From: CAYJPV01 sp964372095
GTDB taxonomy: Bacteria; Acidobacteriota; Vicinamibacteria; Vicinamibacterales; JAKQTR01
Length of the DNA stretch: 64,000 nucleotides
Direction of reading: 5' to 3'
Assembly: GCA_964372095.1 (NCBI GenBank)
Contig: CAYJPV010000015.1
Coordinates: forward strand, 1-64,000
Shown here: positions 16,431-25,300 of the stretch, piece by piece
How positions within the stretch are numbered: position 1 is the first letter of the stretch
How the letters are laid out: every line of letters starts with the position of its first letter
Translations under genes and position numbers: made by a program
The notes under the pieces: generated by a model
Database searches by the model: none
The model's input: the letters and a program-made list of their open reading frames with translations, nothing else
Told to the model about the DNA's origin: nothing

Positions 16431-17477
16431 CTACGGCGCGGATGACGCGGCAGCTCGCCTGCGGGCCCTTGGCCACGATCCCAGGGTCAGCAGATTGACG
16501 AGCGCGCCCGAACCCCATGCCAGGTGGATCGTCGAGAAGGCGCCTGCCAGCGGCAGCAGCCGGCTCCATCCGCCTTCTCTGGCGCAGACCCTCACGGAGG
16601 TGGCCACCACAACCGCAGCATACAACGCCAACTGCGCGGCCAGCAGGATCCACGCAACCGGCCACACGGCGCCGAGCGCCAGGAGCCCCGCAATCGACGC
16701 CACGAATCCGGCCGGCACCGCCTGGCGCCAGCGCAGCGAATCGGGGTGTTTGCGCAGCATCTGCACCTTCCACCAGCCGTACCGGAAGTACTGGATGGCC
16801 AGCGCCGCCAGGGTCGGCCGCGCGAAGTAGGTGCAGTGAATCGCCGGGTCGAGGATGACACGAAGGCCGGCCTGCCGGACCCGGTAGTTGAACTCGTAAT
16901 CTTCGTTGGCCAGCAGCGACTCGTCGAGGCCGCCGAGAGACTCCCACACCGCGCGGCGGAAACACCCAAAGGGCACGGTGTCGACGTCCACCGGCTCGGT
17001 CCGGCTCTGGCCGATCCGGTACGCCGCATCGCCGGCGCCGAGCGGGTGCGCCGCCGCCCGGGCAATGGCGGCCGCCGTCGCCGTGTTCGCGCCCGGCGCC
17101 ACGTGCCACACGCCGCCGACGACCCCCGCACGATCTTCCGCCAGACGGTCGAGCGCGCGCGCGATGTAAATGTTCGACGGTTCCGAATGCGCGTCCAGCC
17201 GCACGATCACGTCGCCGCGTGCATCACGGACGGCCGCATTCACCGCTTCGGGGATGGACGCGTCCTGTCGCGTGAGCACGCGCACTTCGACGCGGTGCGC
17301 CTCGTTCGCCCGCGCGTCGAGCACCTCTCGCGTCCCATCCGTCGATCCGCCGTCGACAACAATGATCTCGCCGGGCGTCACCTGCTGCTGGCGCAACGCG
17401 TCAATCAGCGCGCCAACGTGCGCGCGTTCGTTCCGGCACGGGACTACCACGGAGACGGAGGCCGGATGTTGGCTCAT
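16431..17477 (-). CDS. Family 2 glycosyltransferase, membrane-bound (ExoA-like)
   Basis: The 348-residue protein has a GT-A domain with VSVVVPCRNE at the start, VDGGSTDGT, the metal-binding LDAH, and the acceptor-side NEDYEFNYRVRQAG. Three or so membrane segments follow from about residue 235. It resembles succinoglycan-type ExoA transferases, which add sugars to a lipid-linked oligosaccharide at the cytoplasmic face. ATG at 17477 overlaps the stop of the YbhN-like gene (ATGA). A longer reading from 17588 has no family similarity in its extension. Confidence 0.85.
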   Translation of the reverse strand: MSQHPASVSVVVPCRNERAHVGALIDALRQQQVTPGEIIVVDGGSTDGTREVLDARANEAHRVEVRVLTRQDASIPEAVNAAVRDARGDVIVRLDAHSEPSNIYIARALDRLAEDRAGVVGGVWHVAPGANTATAAAIARAAAHPLGAGDAAYRIGQSRTEPVDVDTVPFGCFRRAVWESLGGLDESLLANEDYEFNYRVRQAGLRVILDPAIHCTYFARPTLAALAIQYFRYGWWKVQMLRKHPDSLRWRQAVPAGFVASIAGLLALGAVWPVAWILLAAQLALYAAVVVATSVRVCAREGGWSRLLPLAGAFSTIHLAWGSGALVNLLTLGSWPRARRRAAASSAP

Positions 17478-18520
17478 GCACGACCTCTCAGCTTCGCCCA
17501 GATGCCCGGTTCGAGCACGCCTCGCCGCATCACCACGCCAAGCACAACGGCCCCCACGAACAACTTCGGCATCAGCGCCACCGCCCACAGCACCATCGAA
17601 TACGCCACGGCCGCCGTACTGTCAATCGCGTACGGCGCCAGCGCCAGCACGGTCAGATACTGGAACACGCCGACGTTCCCGGGCGTCGACACGGGCGCGG
17701 TGCCCACCTGCAGGATCAGCAGCAACAGCAGCGCCGCGACGGCCGGCAGGGGGAATCCGAAGGCTCTGAACAACAGGTAGTTGGTCGATGCCGACAACGC
17801 CAGAATCAGCAGCGACAGCACGCCAACGCCCGTCAGCGTCCGCCAGTCGCGCAGATTCGACGCTTCGCCGACGGCCATGGCGCCGTGATGGAAGAGGCGC
17901 TGCAGCGTCCGGTTCGTGCTGGCCGAGGCCTGGACCCGTGCCTGAATCCACACCGAGATGCGGCCGCCCACGGCCACCACCGCCACGATGATCCCGGCAG
18001 CCACGACGCCCGTGATCGCCAGCGCCCGGGTCGGGCCCACCAGCCAGTCCGGCAACGCCACGTACAGGACCACCACCGACGCGCCCACGGCCAGCATCAC
18101 CATGTCCGACAGGCGCTCGACCACCACGGTCGCCAGCACGCCCGACACCGGCACGTGGCCGGCGCGGCTGGCCACGTAGATCTTCAGCAACTCGCCAATG
18201 CGGATCGGCAACGCGATGTTGGTGGCCTGCCCGAGAATCAGCGCGGCAAACAACACGCGGAGCGACGGTGGCGGCGGCAAGGCGAGTTCATCACCGGGCG
18301 CGGCGTCGCCGGCCTGCGCGGGCGGCGCATCGTACCGACCGAACAGGACCCGCCACCGCAGGGTGACCACAAACAGCGTGACCCCGACCGACGCCAGCGC
18401 CGCCAGCACCCACCCGCCGTGCGCCAGGCCGATGGCATCGGCCAGCGCCTGCAGGCTCTGGCCCCGCATGGTCCACCAGAGGGCCAGGAGGCCGATCACG
18501 GATCCTATGAGTAGTCGCAA
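17474..18520 (-). CDS. YbhN/LPG-synthase-type integral membrane protein
   Basis: The protein has about 348 residues and seven or eight membrane segments. It begins with a short basic stretch and LLIGSVIGLLALWWTMRG, then has WRVLFGRYD and an ALPIRIGELLK region typical of the lysylphosphatidylglycerol synthase transmembrane superfamily (YbhN, AglD). Members in glycan loci are often thought to help with lipid-linked sugar handling or flipping, but no reaction can be assigned. The start is uncertain: TTG at 18520 is chosen for family length, with GTG at 18547 as an alternative. Much longer readings lack hydrophobic or family features. Confidence 0.68.
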   Translation of the reverse strand: MRLLIGSVIGLLALWWTMRGQSLQALADAIGLAHGGWVLAALASVGVTLFVVTLRWRVLFGRYDAPPAQAGDAAPGDELALPPPPSLRVLFAALILGQATNIALPIRIGELLKIYVASRAGHVPVSGVLATVVVERLSDMVMLAVGASVVVLYVALPDWLVGPTRALAITGVVAAGIIVAVVAVGGRISVWIQARVQASASTNRTLQRLFHHGAMAVGEASNLRDWRTLTGVGVLSLLILALSASTNYLLFRAFGFPLPAVAALLLLLILQVGTAPVSTPGNVGVFQYLTVLALAPYAIDSTAAVAYSMVLWAVALMPKLFVGAVVLGVVMRRGVLEPGIWAKLRGRA

Positions 18521-18600
18521 CGGACCCCCAACACACGCGCCGTACACGAAAAAGGCCGTGGAGTTGCGCCCCGACGGCCCCAATGCCGAAGGCGGCGAAC

Positions 18601-19707
18601 TTACCGCACCATACGCAGGCGGGGCGTCGAGTCCGCGCGGCGGGCCGCGCGGCGTTCTATGGCCCCGACGCCAAACCCCAGCGTGACGTAGGCCACCGCC
18701 ACCAGGGCCGTCACAACAGGCCGGCCGGCTTCGACGCCCTGCTTGTAGATGATCGCCACACCGGCACAGCCGGCCATCACGACGTACTCGACCCACAACG
18801 TCTTGGTGTGACTCCAGCCGGCCAGGACCAGTCGCTGGTAGTAGTGTTCCCGGTGCGCTTCCCAGATGCGCGCGCCCCGCAACGCCCGCCGCAGCAGCAC
18901 CACCGTGGCATCCACGATAAACGGCGAGAACAGGATGAGGGGCACCCACAACCCCAGCACCAGCTCGCGATTCGCCTTCACGGCCAGCGACGCGACCAGG
19001 AACCCGAGCGGCACCGCGCCCACGTCACCCATGAAGATCCGCGCCGGCGGGTAGTTGAACACGAGGAACCCGCCAGCCGCCGCCGCCACGAGCACCGCCA
19101 CCAGGCCAATCCCGGCGCCGCCGTTGACCAGGGCCAGAAACCCCATGACGCCAAACCCGACGACCGCCATGCCGCCGGCAAGCCCGTCGAGCCCGTCCAT
19201 GAAATTGTAGAGGTTAGCCATCCAGACGATGAACAGCAGCGTGATCGGGTAGGACGACGCGCCAAGCGGCAGCGGGCCGTATCCCGGCACCCAGAAGGAC
19301 GCAATCGTGAAATCGGCACCCCACACCAGGCCGGCCGCAGCAGCCACCTGTCCGCCCAGTCTGAGCACCGGCGACACGTGCTTCACATCGTCGAACAGCG
19401 AGACCACCGCCAGGAACACCGTGGCCAGGAACACCGCCTGGAAGTCCGGCGATGTGACCTCAGCCGCGCCCTGGGCAAACCGGCCGCCAATCCAGCCCGA
19501 CTGCGTCGCAAGGAGGCTCAGCCCCAGACCTGCCCCCAGGCTGATCATGATGGCCAGTCCGCCCGTCCTCGGAATCGCCGTGTCGTGGAGCGATCGTTCG
19601 TTGGGATGGTCCAGGATGTTCACGGCTGACCGCGGCGAGGACAGATACCAGGTCAGTCCCGCCGACAGCAGCAGCGTCGCGGCCACGATCAGCATGTCGG
19701 TCAGCAT
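18601..19707 (-). CDS. WecA/MraY-like polyprenyl-phosphate sugar-1-phosphate transferase
   Basis: The 368-residue protein has about eleven membrane segments and the cytoplasmic motifs of the family: SLFDDVKHVS, NLYNFMDGLDGLAGG, IFMGDVGAVPLG and the basic AHREHYYQRL. Enzymes of this family start glycan assembly by moving a HexNAc-1-phosphate from a UDP-sugar to undecaprenyl phosphate. The HREHYYQRL motif is closer to WecA-type enzymes than to MraY. A second, unrelated initiating transferase lies immediately upstream, so the locus may start two glycans or use this one elsewhere. ATG at 19707 is used. Confidence 0.88.
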   Translation of the reverse strand: MLTDMLIVAATLLLSAGLTWYLSSPRSAVNILDHPNERSLHDTAIPRTGGLAIMISLGAGLGLSLLATQSGWIGGRFAQGAAEVTSPDFQAVFLATVFLAVVSLFDDVKHVSPVLRLGGQVAAAAGLVWGADFTIASFWVPGYGPLPLGASSYPITLLFIVWMANLYNFMDGLDGLAGGMAVVGFGVMGFLALVNGGAGIGLVAVLVAAAAGGFLVFNYPPARIFMGDVGAVPLGFLVASLAVKANRELVLGLWVPLILFSPFIVDATVVLLRRALRGARIWEAHREHYYQRLVLAGWSHTKTLWVEYVVMAGCAGVAIIYKQGVEAGRPVVTALVAVAYVTLGFGVGAIERRAARRADSTPRLRMVR

Positions 19708-19712
19708 CGGTC

Positions 19713-19834
19713 AGGTCCGGAGTACCCACGGTACGTGGCCCCGGACCTTCCGCCTTCGCGAAACGCTTCGGCGGACCACCGTAGCCTTGGCGCAGGCGGT
19801 CAGGTCCGGGGTCCCCGGGTCTAAAGACCCGGGG
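19713..19834. repeat. Pair of intercistronic hairpins
   Basis: AGGTCCGG (19713-19720) pairs with CCGGACCT (19741-19748). CCCCGGGTCT (19813-19822) pairs perfectly with AGACCCGGGG (19825-19834) around two bases. Between them lies a stretch of alternating GCCTTCGCG/CGCTTCGGCGG/GCCTTGGCG units. AGGTCCGG recurs at 19802-19809. The block separates two minus-strand genes and looks like an interspersed repeat; neither stem has a T-tract. Confidence 0.75.
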
Positions 19835-19886
19835 CTACAAGCACACTTAGCATACCGCGCGGGGAATGCCGTGCGGCGGCGAACCA

Positions 19887-21239
19887 TCAACGCCCCCGCA
19901 TCGCGAAAACCGTTCCCACAGTACGCAGCACGATCCACAGGTCGAACAGCAGGGACCGGTGTTTGATGTAGTAGAGGTCGTACTCGAGCTTGAGCGCGGC
20001 GCTCTCCACCGAGGCACCGTACTCGGTGTTCACCTGGGCCCATCCCGTCAGCCCGGGCCTGGCCATCAGCCGCGTTCGATAGAACGGGATCTGCCGTTCG
20101 AGCTGTTCGGCGAATTCGGGGCGCTCCGGTCTCGGCCCGACGATGCTCATGTCACCGCGCAGCACGCTGAGCACCTGGGGCAATTCGTCGAGCCGGGAGC
20201 GGCGCAGCCAGCGGCCGACCCGTGTCACTCGCGCGTCGTTCTTGCCCGCCCACTGCGGCCCCGCTGCCTCCGCCTCCTGCACCATCGTCCGGAACTTGAG
20301 GACGACGAACGTCCGGCCGCCCGTGCCGAGGCGGCGCTGACGGTAGAACACCGGCCGGCCCGACTCGGCGATGATGAAGGCCGCGACAAGCGGGGTCAGG
20401 AGGATCAGGGCCGCGAAGCCGAAGAGGCCGCAGACGAGGTCCACCAGGCGCTTGGCCGCACGCGACGCATCGCGGGCCCGGACCCACTCGGGCAGGGACG
20501 TGAACATCCAGTCCGGCGGCAGGTCCGCGATCGGCACGCGCATCAGGAGGTGTTCGTACTCGGTGGTCATCGGCACCACCTCGACGGCTCGTTCCTGCCA
20601 GCGAACCAGGGCCGGTACCAAGGCGGGTCCCATCGTCGCGCGCGGAGCCAGGATGATCTCGGCGACGCCATGGCGGACGACGAGGTCGTCGAGATCCCGG
20701 TCGCTCGAGGCCGGGTCCATCGTGGCCACCACCTCGACGTCAGGCGCGTGGTCCCGCAGGAGCTGGATGATGGGAGCCGTCTCCGCATCGCTGCCGATGA
20801 GCAGCGCGCGACGCCGGAAGACGCCGTGGGCGAGGGCGAACAGATAACAGAGGCGCCAGGCGAGGGTGATCAACGCCGCTTCCCAGAGGAAGTACAACGC
20901 CGGCAGGCGCGGCAGCACCGAACGGGGCGCGTAGAAGTAGGCCAGCAGGTACAGCGCCGCCACCGTGGCCGTGGCGGCCAGCAAGGCGCGCCATGTCTGT
21001 TCAAGGGAGAGGCCGACCCGCAACTGGCGGGCCGGCGCCAGCAGCAGCGTCCAGAGCGGGATTAACGCCGAGAATGCGATCCACCGTCGCAGGAAGGCGG
21101 CGTCGAACGGAAACCCGGTGGTCAGGCTCCAGGTCCAGAGCGCGACGGCCAACGCCACACACGCTGCGGCGGCGTCGCCGCTCAGGAGCAGCAGGCGATG
21201 CTCCGAGCGCTGGAGGCCCCGGCCGGGATCGATGGTCAT
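19887..21239 (-). CDS. Polyprenyl glycosylphosphotransferase (WcaJ/EpsE-type initiating enzyme)
   Basis: The 450-residue protein has four or five N-terminal membrane segments, a nucleotide-binding-like middle domain, a further membrane segment near residue 270, and a C-terminal bacterial sugar transferase domain. That domain carries VLKFRTM, SRLDELPQ, GDMSIVGPRPERPEF, and RPGLTGWAQVN. Such enzymes put the first sugar phosphate (Glc, Gal or a deoxy-amino sugar) on undecaprenyl phosphate. It overlaps the upstream aminotransferase gene by 4 nt (ATGA), which hints that the sugar made by that pathway may be the first one loaded. Confidence 0.92.
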   Translation of the reverse strand: MTIDPGRGLQRSEHRLLLLSGDAAAACVALAVALWTWSLTTGFPFDAAFLRRWIAFSALIPLWTLLLAPARQLRVGLSLEQTWRALLAATATVAALYLLAYFYAPRSVLPRLPALYFLWEAALITLAWRLCYLFALAHGVFRRRALLIGSDAETAPIIQLLRDHAPDVEVVATMDPASSDRDLDDLVVRHGVAEIILAPRATMGPALVPALVRWQERAVEVVPMTTEYEHLLMRVPIADLPPDWMFTSLPEWVRARDASRAAKRLVDLVCGLFGFAALILLTPLVAAFIIAESGRPVFYRQRRLGTGGRTFVVLKFRTMVQEAEAAGPQWAGKNDARVTRVGRWLRRSRLDELPQVLSVLRGDMSIVGPRPERPEFAEQLERQIPFYRTRLMARPGLTGWAQVNTEYGASVESAALKLEYDLYYIKHRSLLFDLWIVLRTVGTVFAMRGR

Positions 21240-22378
21240 GAGCTCGCGGTGGTCCTGCTGGCCGCGACGGCTCGCGCCACGGCGTCGACGACCTCGCGCT
21301 GCTGGCCGTCGGTCAGTTCGGGATACAACGGAACGGAGAAGATTCGCTGCGTCACGGCGGCGGCAACCGGGAAGTCTTCTGCCCGGTGCCCGAAGCGCGC
21401 ATAGGCCGGGAGGAGCGGCAATGCCGTCGGGTACTGGATGACGGCCCCAATGCCGTCCTCCGTCAGCGCGTTCACGACCGCATCACGGTGCGGCACTTCG
21501 AGCACCATCAGGTGGTACACGCTCTCGAACCCATCCGGCACGACCTGCATGCCGTCGACAATGCCTGCGAGCGCGTCGCGGTACTTCGCGGCGATACGCT
21601 GCCGCGTCACGGTCCAGGCCGGCAGGCGAGGGAGTTTCGCGGACAGGATTGCGGCCTGCAGGCCGTCCATGCGGCTGTTGCGGCCTTCCATCTGATGGTC
21701 GTGTTTCTTGCCCGTCTGGCCGTGCTGCGCGATCATCCGCGCTTTGCGTCCCAACTCCGCATCGTCGGTGACCAGGCCGCCCGCATCGCCCCAGGCGCCG
21801 AGGTTCTTGCCCGGGAAGAAGCTGTATGACGCGGCGTGGCCGAAGGTGCCGGCCAGCCGCCCGCCGACGCGGGCCCCGTGCGACTGGGCGCAGTCTTCGA
21901 GCAGGAACAGCCCGTGGCGCGTGGCGAGCGCGGCAATCTCCTCGATACACGCCGGCAGCCCGTACAGGTGAACCGGGATGATCGCCCGCGTCTTCGCGGT
22001 GATCCTGGCGGCGGCCGCCGCCGGATCCATCGTGTATTGCCCGGGCAGGATGTCGACGAACACCGGCGTGGCACCGACGGTCGTGACCGCCTCGGACGTG
22101 GCAATCCATGACAACGCCGGCACGATCACTTCGTCGCCGGGCCCGATCCCGGCTGCCTGCAGCAGGATTTCGAGGGCGTCCGTGCCGTTGCCGCACGCCA
22201 CGCACACCGAGCGGCCGGCGTAGGCGGCGAACTCCTGCTCGAACTGCCGCACGAACTCGTTGCCCGCCGTCCCGACAAACGCGCTCCGGGCGATGACCGC
22301 CGCCATGGCGTCGTCGAGTTCCTGCTTCATCGAGAGGTACTGCGCCTGCAGGTCGACGAGGGGAATCCTGGTCTTCAT
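21236..22378 (-). CDS. DegT/DnrJ/EryC1 sugar aminotransferase
   Basis: The 380-residue PLP enzyme has NGTDALEI, the PLP-ring contact EDCAQSHGA, and the Schiff-base lysine Lys191 in FFPGKNLGAWGDAGG. The active lysine is present, so it should transaminate a keto-nucleotide sugar using glutamate. It is encoded directly after a hexapeptide acetyltransferase and a Gfo/Idh oxidoreductase. This trio matches WbpB-WbpE-WbpD (WlbA-C-B), which makes 2,3-diacetamido uronic acids, so a 3-aminotransferase role is the best guess; related QuiNAc- or 4-amino-type activities cannot be excluded. Confidence 0.87.
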   Translation of the reverse strand: MKTRIPLVDLQAQYLSMKQELDDAMAAVIARSAFVGTAGNEFVRQFEQEFAAYAGRSVCVACGNGTDALEILLQAAGIGPGDEVIVPALSWIATSEAVTTVGATPVFVDILPGQYTMDPAAAAARITAKTRAIIPVHLYGLPACIEEIAALATRHGLFLLEDCAQSHGARVGGRLAGTFGHAASYSFFPGKNLGAWGDAGGLVTDDAELGRKARMIAQHGQTGKKHDHQMEGRNSRMDGLQAAILSAKLPRLPAWTVTRQRIAAKYRDALAGIVDGMQVVPDGFESVYHLMVLEVPHRDAVVNALTEDGIGAVIQYPTALPLLPAYARFGHRAEDFPVAAAVTQRIFSVPLYPELTDGQQREVVDAVARAVAASRTTASS

Positions 22379-22854
22379 GACTGTTCCTCACCAAGGCGCC
22401 GCTGCAGGCGCGCGGGATTGCCCACGTACACGCCGGGTTCGTTGATGTCTTTCGTCACGACCGCGCCGGCACCGACCACCGTTCCGTCGCAGATCCGCAC
22501 GGGCAGAATGACGGCCCCGGTGCCGACGCTGACGCGGTTGCCGATCGTGGTCGTCTTCCAGAGGCTCCTGTCGCCGCGCGCCGGACCCCCGCGCGCGAAG
22601 GTATCGTTGATGAACATGGCCCCGTGCGAGACGAAGCAGTCGGCGCCGATCGTCACGCCTTCGCAGATGAACGCGTGCGACTGGACCCGGCAGCGGGGAC
22701 CGATGCGGACGTCGCGCTGGATTTCGACGAACGGCCCGATCATCACGTCATCGCCGATCTCGCAGCCGTACAGGTTGACCGGCTGCTGGACGGAGACCCG
22801 TTCGCCAAATACCACGTCACGGATGCCGCTCTCGCGGATGGTCGGAACCCCCAT
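22375..22854 (-). CDS. Hexapeptide-repeat sugar N-acetyltransferase (WlbB/WbpD-like)
   Basis: The 159-residue protein is almost entirely left-handed beta-helix hexads (IGDDVMIGPFVEIQ, IGPRCRVQSHAFICEG, IGADCFVSHGAMFIND, IGNRVSVGTGAVILP), ending with GNPARL. The length and the FINDTF segment agree with WlbB/WbpD enzymes, which acetylate the 3-amino group of UDP-2-acetamido-3-amino sugars with acetyl-CoA. The aminotransferase that would make its substrate overlaps it by 4 nt. The matching oxidoreductase lies 3 nt upstream, so the three genes form one functional cassette. Confidence 0.85.
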   Translation of the reverse strand: MGVPTIRESGIRDVVFGERVSVQQPVNLYGCEIGDDVMIGPFVEIQRDVRIGPRCRVQSHAFICEGVTIGADCFVSHGAMFINDTFARGGPARGDRSLWKTTTIGNRVSVGTGAVILPVRICDGTVVGAGAVVTKDINEPGVYVGNPARLQRRLGEEQS

Positions 22855-22857
22855 CTG

Positions 22858-23895
22858 TCACACCTCCCGCCCGGGTCCTGGCCCGAACGTGCACCGCTCG
22901 TAGATCAGCTCGATGGCACGAACCGTCTTCAGGCCTTCTTCGCCCTCCACGATCCGGGCGTCTTCGCGGTTGATGCGCCGCACGACGTCGTTGATCACCT
23001 TGTCGTGGTTCGAGCTGGACCCCTGATACTTGCCGTAGGCGTTGGGCCGGTCCACCCATTCGATCCCCTCGGGCAGCGGGAACCCTTCGACGTCCCAGTG
23101 TTCGATCTTGTTGAGGTACTGGCCGCCGATCTTCACGATGCCGCGTTCGCCGATGAGGGTGATGCTGCCCTCGAAATTGCGGTTGTAGGCGCACGTCGTC
23201 CAGAACAGCGAGCCCATCGCGCCGTTGGCGTACCGCACCCACGCCGTGCCGCAGTCTTCGATCTCGATCTGGTGGTTCTTGGTCTCGACGCGGCCGCCCG
23301 CATCGACGATGTCGCCGCAGGTCCAGATGAGGAGGTCGAGGAAGTGGCTGACCTGCGTGTAGAGCGCGCCGCCTTCGAACGCCCGGCGCCCGAGCCACGG
23401 AGACTGGCTGTAGTAGCCGTCGTACCGGTTCCAGACCACGTTGCACTGCGCCATCAGGATCTTGCCGAACCGTCCCGCCTCGAGGGCGGCGCGGGTAAAG
23501 GTCACCGGCACGTTGTAGCGGTTCTGCTTCATCACCATGAGCAGCACGCCGGCGTCCCGGGCGGCCGCGATCATCCGTTCCGCGTCGGCCGAGGTAATGG
23601 CCATCGGCTTCTCCACGAGAACGTGGCGGCCGGAGGCGATCACTTTCAGGGCGTGTTCGGCGTGCAGGTAATGCGGCGTGCAGATGTTGATGACCGATGC
23701 GTCCGTGCGGGCCAGCAGGTCGTCGATGGACGCGTAGACCGGCACGTCCTCGTAGAGCGTGCCGTACTTGTCCCGTTTCGCCGCGTCGGTGTCGCACAGG
23801 CCGGCCAGCGTCGCGTGCGTCTGCGCGTCGAGTATTGCCAGGTGGCGGCTTCCGATATTGCCGCAGCCGACCACCGCGAATGCCACTGGCTTCAT
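22858..23895 (-). CDS. Gfo/Idh/MocA oxidoreductase (WlbA/WbpB-like)
   Basis: The 345-residue NAD(P)-dependent enzyme has the Rossmann loop VVGCGNIGSRH, the family lysine in VLVEKPMA, KQNRYNVPV, and a likely catalytic His in SHFLDLLIW. KQNRYN is a hallmark shared with WlbA/WbpB, which oxidise C3 of UDP-GlcNAcA before transamination. ATG at 23895 is chosen; the longer reading from 23949 adds a low-complexity tail. It heads the minus-strand block and diverges from the polymerase-like gene across a 124-bp gap that should hold promoters for both. Confidence 0.85.
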   Translation of the reverse strand: MKPVAFAVVGCGNIGSRHLAILDAQTHATLAGLCDTDAAKRDKYGTLYEDVPVYASIDDLLARTDASVINICTPHYLHAEHALKVIASGRHVLVEKPMAITSADAERMIAAARDAGVLLMVMKQNRYNVPVTFTRAALEAGRFGKILMAQCNVVWNRYDGYYSQSPWLGRRAFEGGALYTQVSHFLDLLIWTCGDIVDAGGRVETKNHQIEIEDCGTAWVRYANGAMGSLFWTTCAYNRNFEGSITLIGERGIVKIGGQYLNKIEHWDVEGFPLPEGIEWVDRPNAYGKYQGSSSNHDKVINDVVRRINREDARIVEGEEGLKTVRAIELIYERCTFGPGPGREV

Positions 23896-24019
23896 GCCCG
23901 TCCTCCCGCACGCCCCGCACGCGCCGGCCGGATCGCCACCGTGAGGCAATCCATCCCGTTCCGGAGCGGTGTTACCATGTTACCGCTTGCCCAGTCCTGT
24001 TCCCGAACGCATCGTCAGA

Positions 24020-25300
24020 ATGGTCGCCGCGCTCGAGTTGCCCGTCCTGCTGGCAATCGCGCCGGTTCTCCTGTTTCCCACGCCGTCGCGCCTCGTGGTC
24101 CTGGCCGTCGTGCCCGTGCTGTGGTGGGCGGCCTGGGCGACCACCGGCCGCGCGGTGCCCCGCACGCCGATGAACCCGGCGCTCTGGCTCCTGCTCGTCA
24201 TGGTCGGCGTGAGCCTGTTCGTCACGTTCGACGTCCGGCTGAGTCTGGGCAAGGTGTCGGGTGTGCTGCTCGGCGCGCTGCTGTTCTGGGCGATCGTCCG
24301 GTGGACGAACTCGGCTGAACGCCTGGCGTGGGCGACGGCCGCGTTTCTGTCGGCCGGAGCCGGCCTGGCCGTCATCGGCGTGCTGGGCACGAACTGGGAC
24401 AACAAGTTCCCGGCCATCGGCTCCATCACGGCACACCTGCCCAAAGCTATCCGTGGCGTGCCCGGGGCCGAAGTCGGGTTCAGCTCCAACGCGGTCGCCG
24501 GCTGCCTGGTGTTGTTCGTCCCGCTGCAGGTGGCACTGCTGGTCTCGGGCGCGCGGCGATGGTTCGAACCGGCCGCCCGGCTTCGCACCCTCGGAGGCCT
24601 GCTGACCGCCACGCAAGTGGCGTTGCTCGCGCTGACCGCCGGCACGCTCCTGCTGACCGAGTCGCGGAGCGCCTGGCTGGGCATGGCCGTCGCGACCGGC
24701 GCGTGTTTCCTGTGGCTCAACTGGTGGACGCGCGGGGCACTGGCTGCCGGTATGGCCGGCGGGGCTGTCCTGGTGGCCACGATCGGTTTCGACGGGGTCT
24801 ACACATTCGCGACGGAGCGCGCCGGCCCGGCGCTGCATTCGACATTCGCGCTCAGGCTCGACATCTGGTCACGCGCCATCCGCGGTATCGAGGACTTTCC
24901 GCTGACTGGCATGGGCATGAACACGTTCCGGAAACTGATGCCGGCCCTCTACCCTGGTTACCCGTACCTGCCGGGGGAAGAGGTCCCCCATGCCCACAAT
25001 CACCTGCTTCAGGCGGCCCTCGACCTGGGCATTCCCGGCCTGGTGGCCTACCTCGGGCTCTGGGTCGTGGCGGCAGCGCTGCTGGTGGCCGTCTACCGGC
25101 GGGGCACGAATCGCAGCCACCGCGCGGCCGCAGGCGGCCTTGGCGCGGGCCTCATCGCGCATTTCGTGTTCAGCATGACCGACGTGATTCCGCTCGGCGC
25201 CAAAGTCGGGGTGTTGTTCTGGCTCACGCTCGCCCTGATCGTGTCACTGCACCAGGTGGCGCGCGTCAGGACGGACGCGACGTCAGCGCGCGTGTCCTGA
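24020..25300 (+). CDS. O-antigen ligase/polymerase-like membrane protein
   Basis: The 426-residue protein has about eleven membrane segments. It carries the Wzy_C-type loop with LTESRSAWLG and, near the C terminus, PHAHNHLLQAALDLGIPG, the His-containing motif of the O-antigen ligase family. It may polymerise or ligate lipid-linked glycans at the outer face of the inner membrane. It is the only plus-strand gene in the locus, and its last 35 bp overlap the 3' end of the convergent SDR gene. The start is uncertain: ATG at 24020 begins at the hydrophobic region, while GTG at 23969 would add 17 residues. Direct repeats of GTTACC lie just upstream. Confidence 0.8.
   Translation: MVAALELPVLLAIAPVLLFPTPSRLVVLAVVPVLWWAAWATTGRAVPRTPMNPALWLLLVMVGVSLFVTFDVRLSLGKVSGVLLGALLFWAIVRWTNSAERLAWATAAFLSAGAGLAVIGVLGTNWDNKFPAIGSITAHLPKAIRGVPGAEVGFSSNAVAGCLVLFVPLQVALLVSGARRWFEPAARLRTLGGLLTATQVALLALTAGTLLLTESRSAWLGMAVATGACFLWLNWWTRGALAAGMAGGAVLVATIGFDGVYTFATERAGPALHSTFALRLDIWSRAIRGIEDFPLTGMGMNTFRKLMPALYPGYPYLPGEEVPHAHNHLLQAALDLGIPGLVAYLGLWVVAAALLVAVYRRGTNRSHRAAAGGLGAGLIAHFVFSMTDVIPLGAKVGVLFWLTLALIVSLHQVARVRTDATSARVS

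Noticed and set aside
14745..16445. Plus-strand open frame of over 560 codons opposite the O-antigen-ligase-like gene
   Set aside because: The translation is low-complexity and has no recognisable domain, while the minus strand has clear membrane segments and ligase motifs.
22624..24318. Long plus-strand open frame opposite the Gfo/Idh and acetyltransferase genes
   Set aside because: It is the antisense of well-supported genes, its translation is Arg/His/Asp-rich without domains, and such open antisense frames are common in GC-rich coding DNA.
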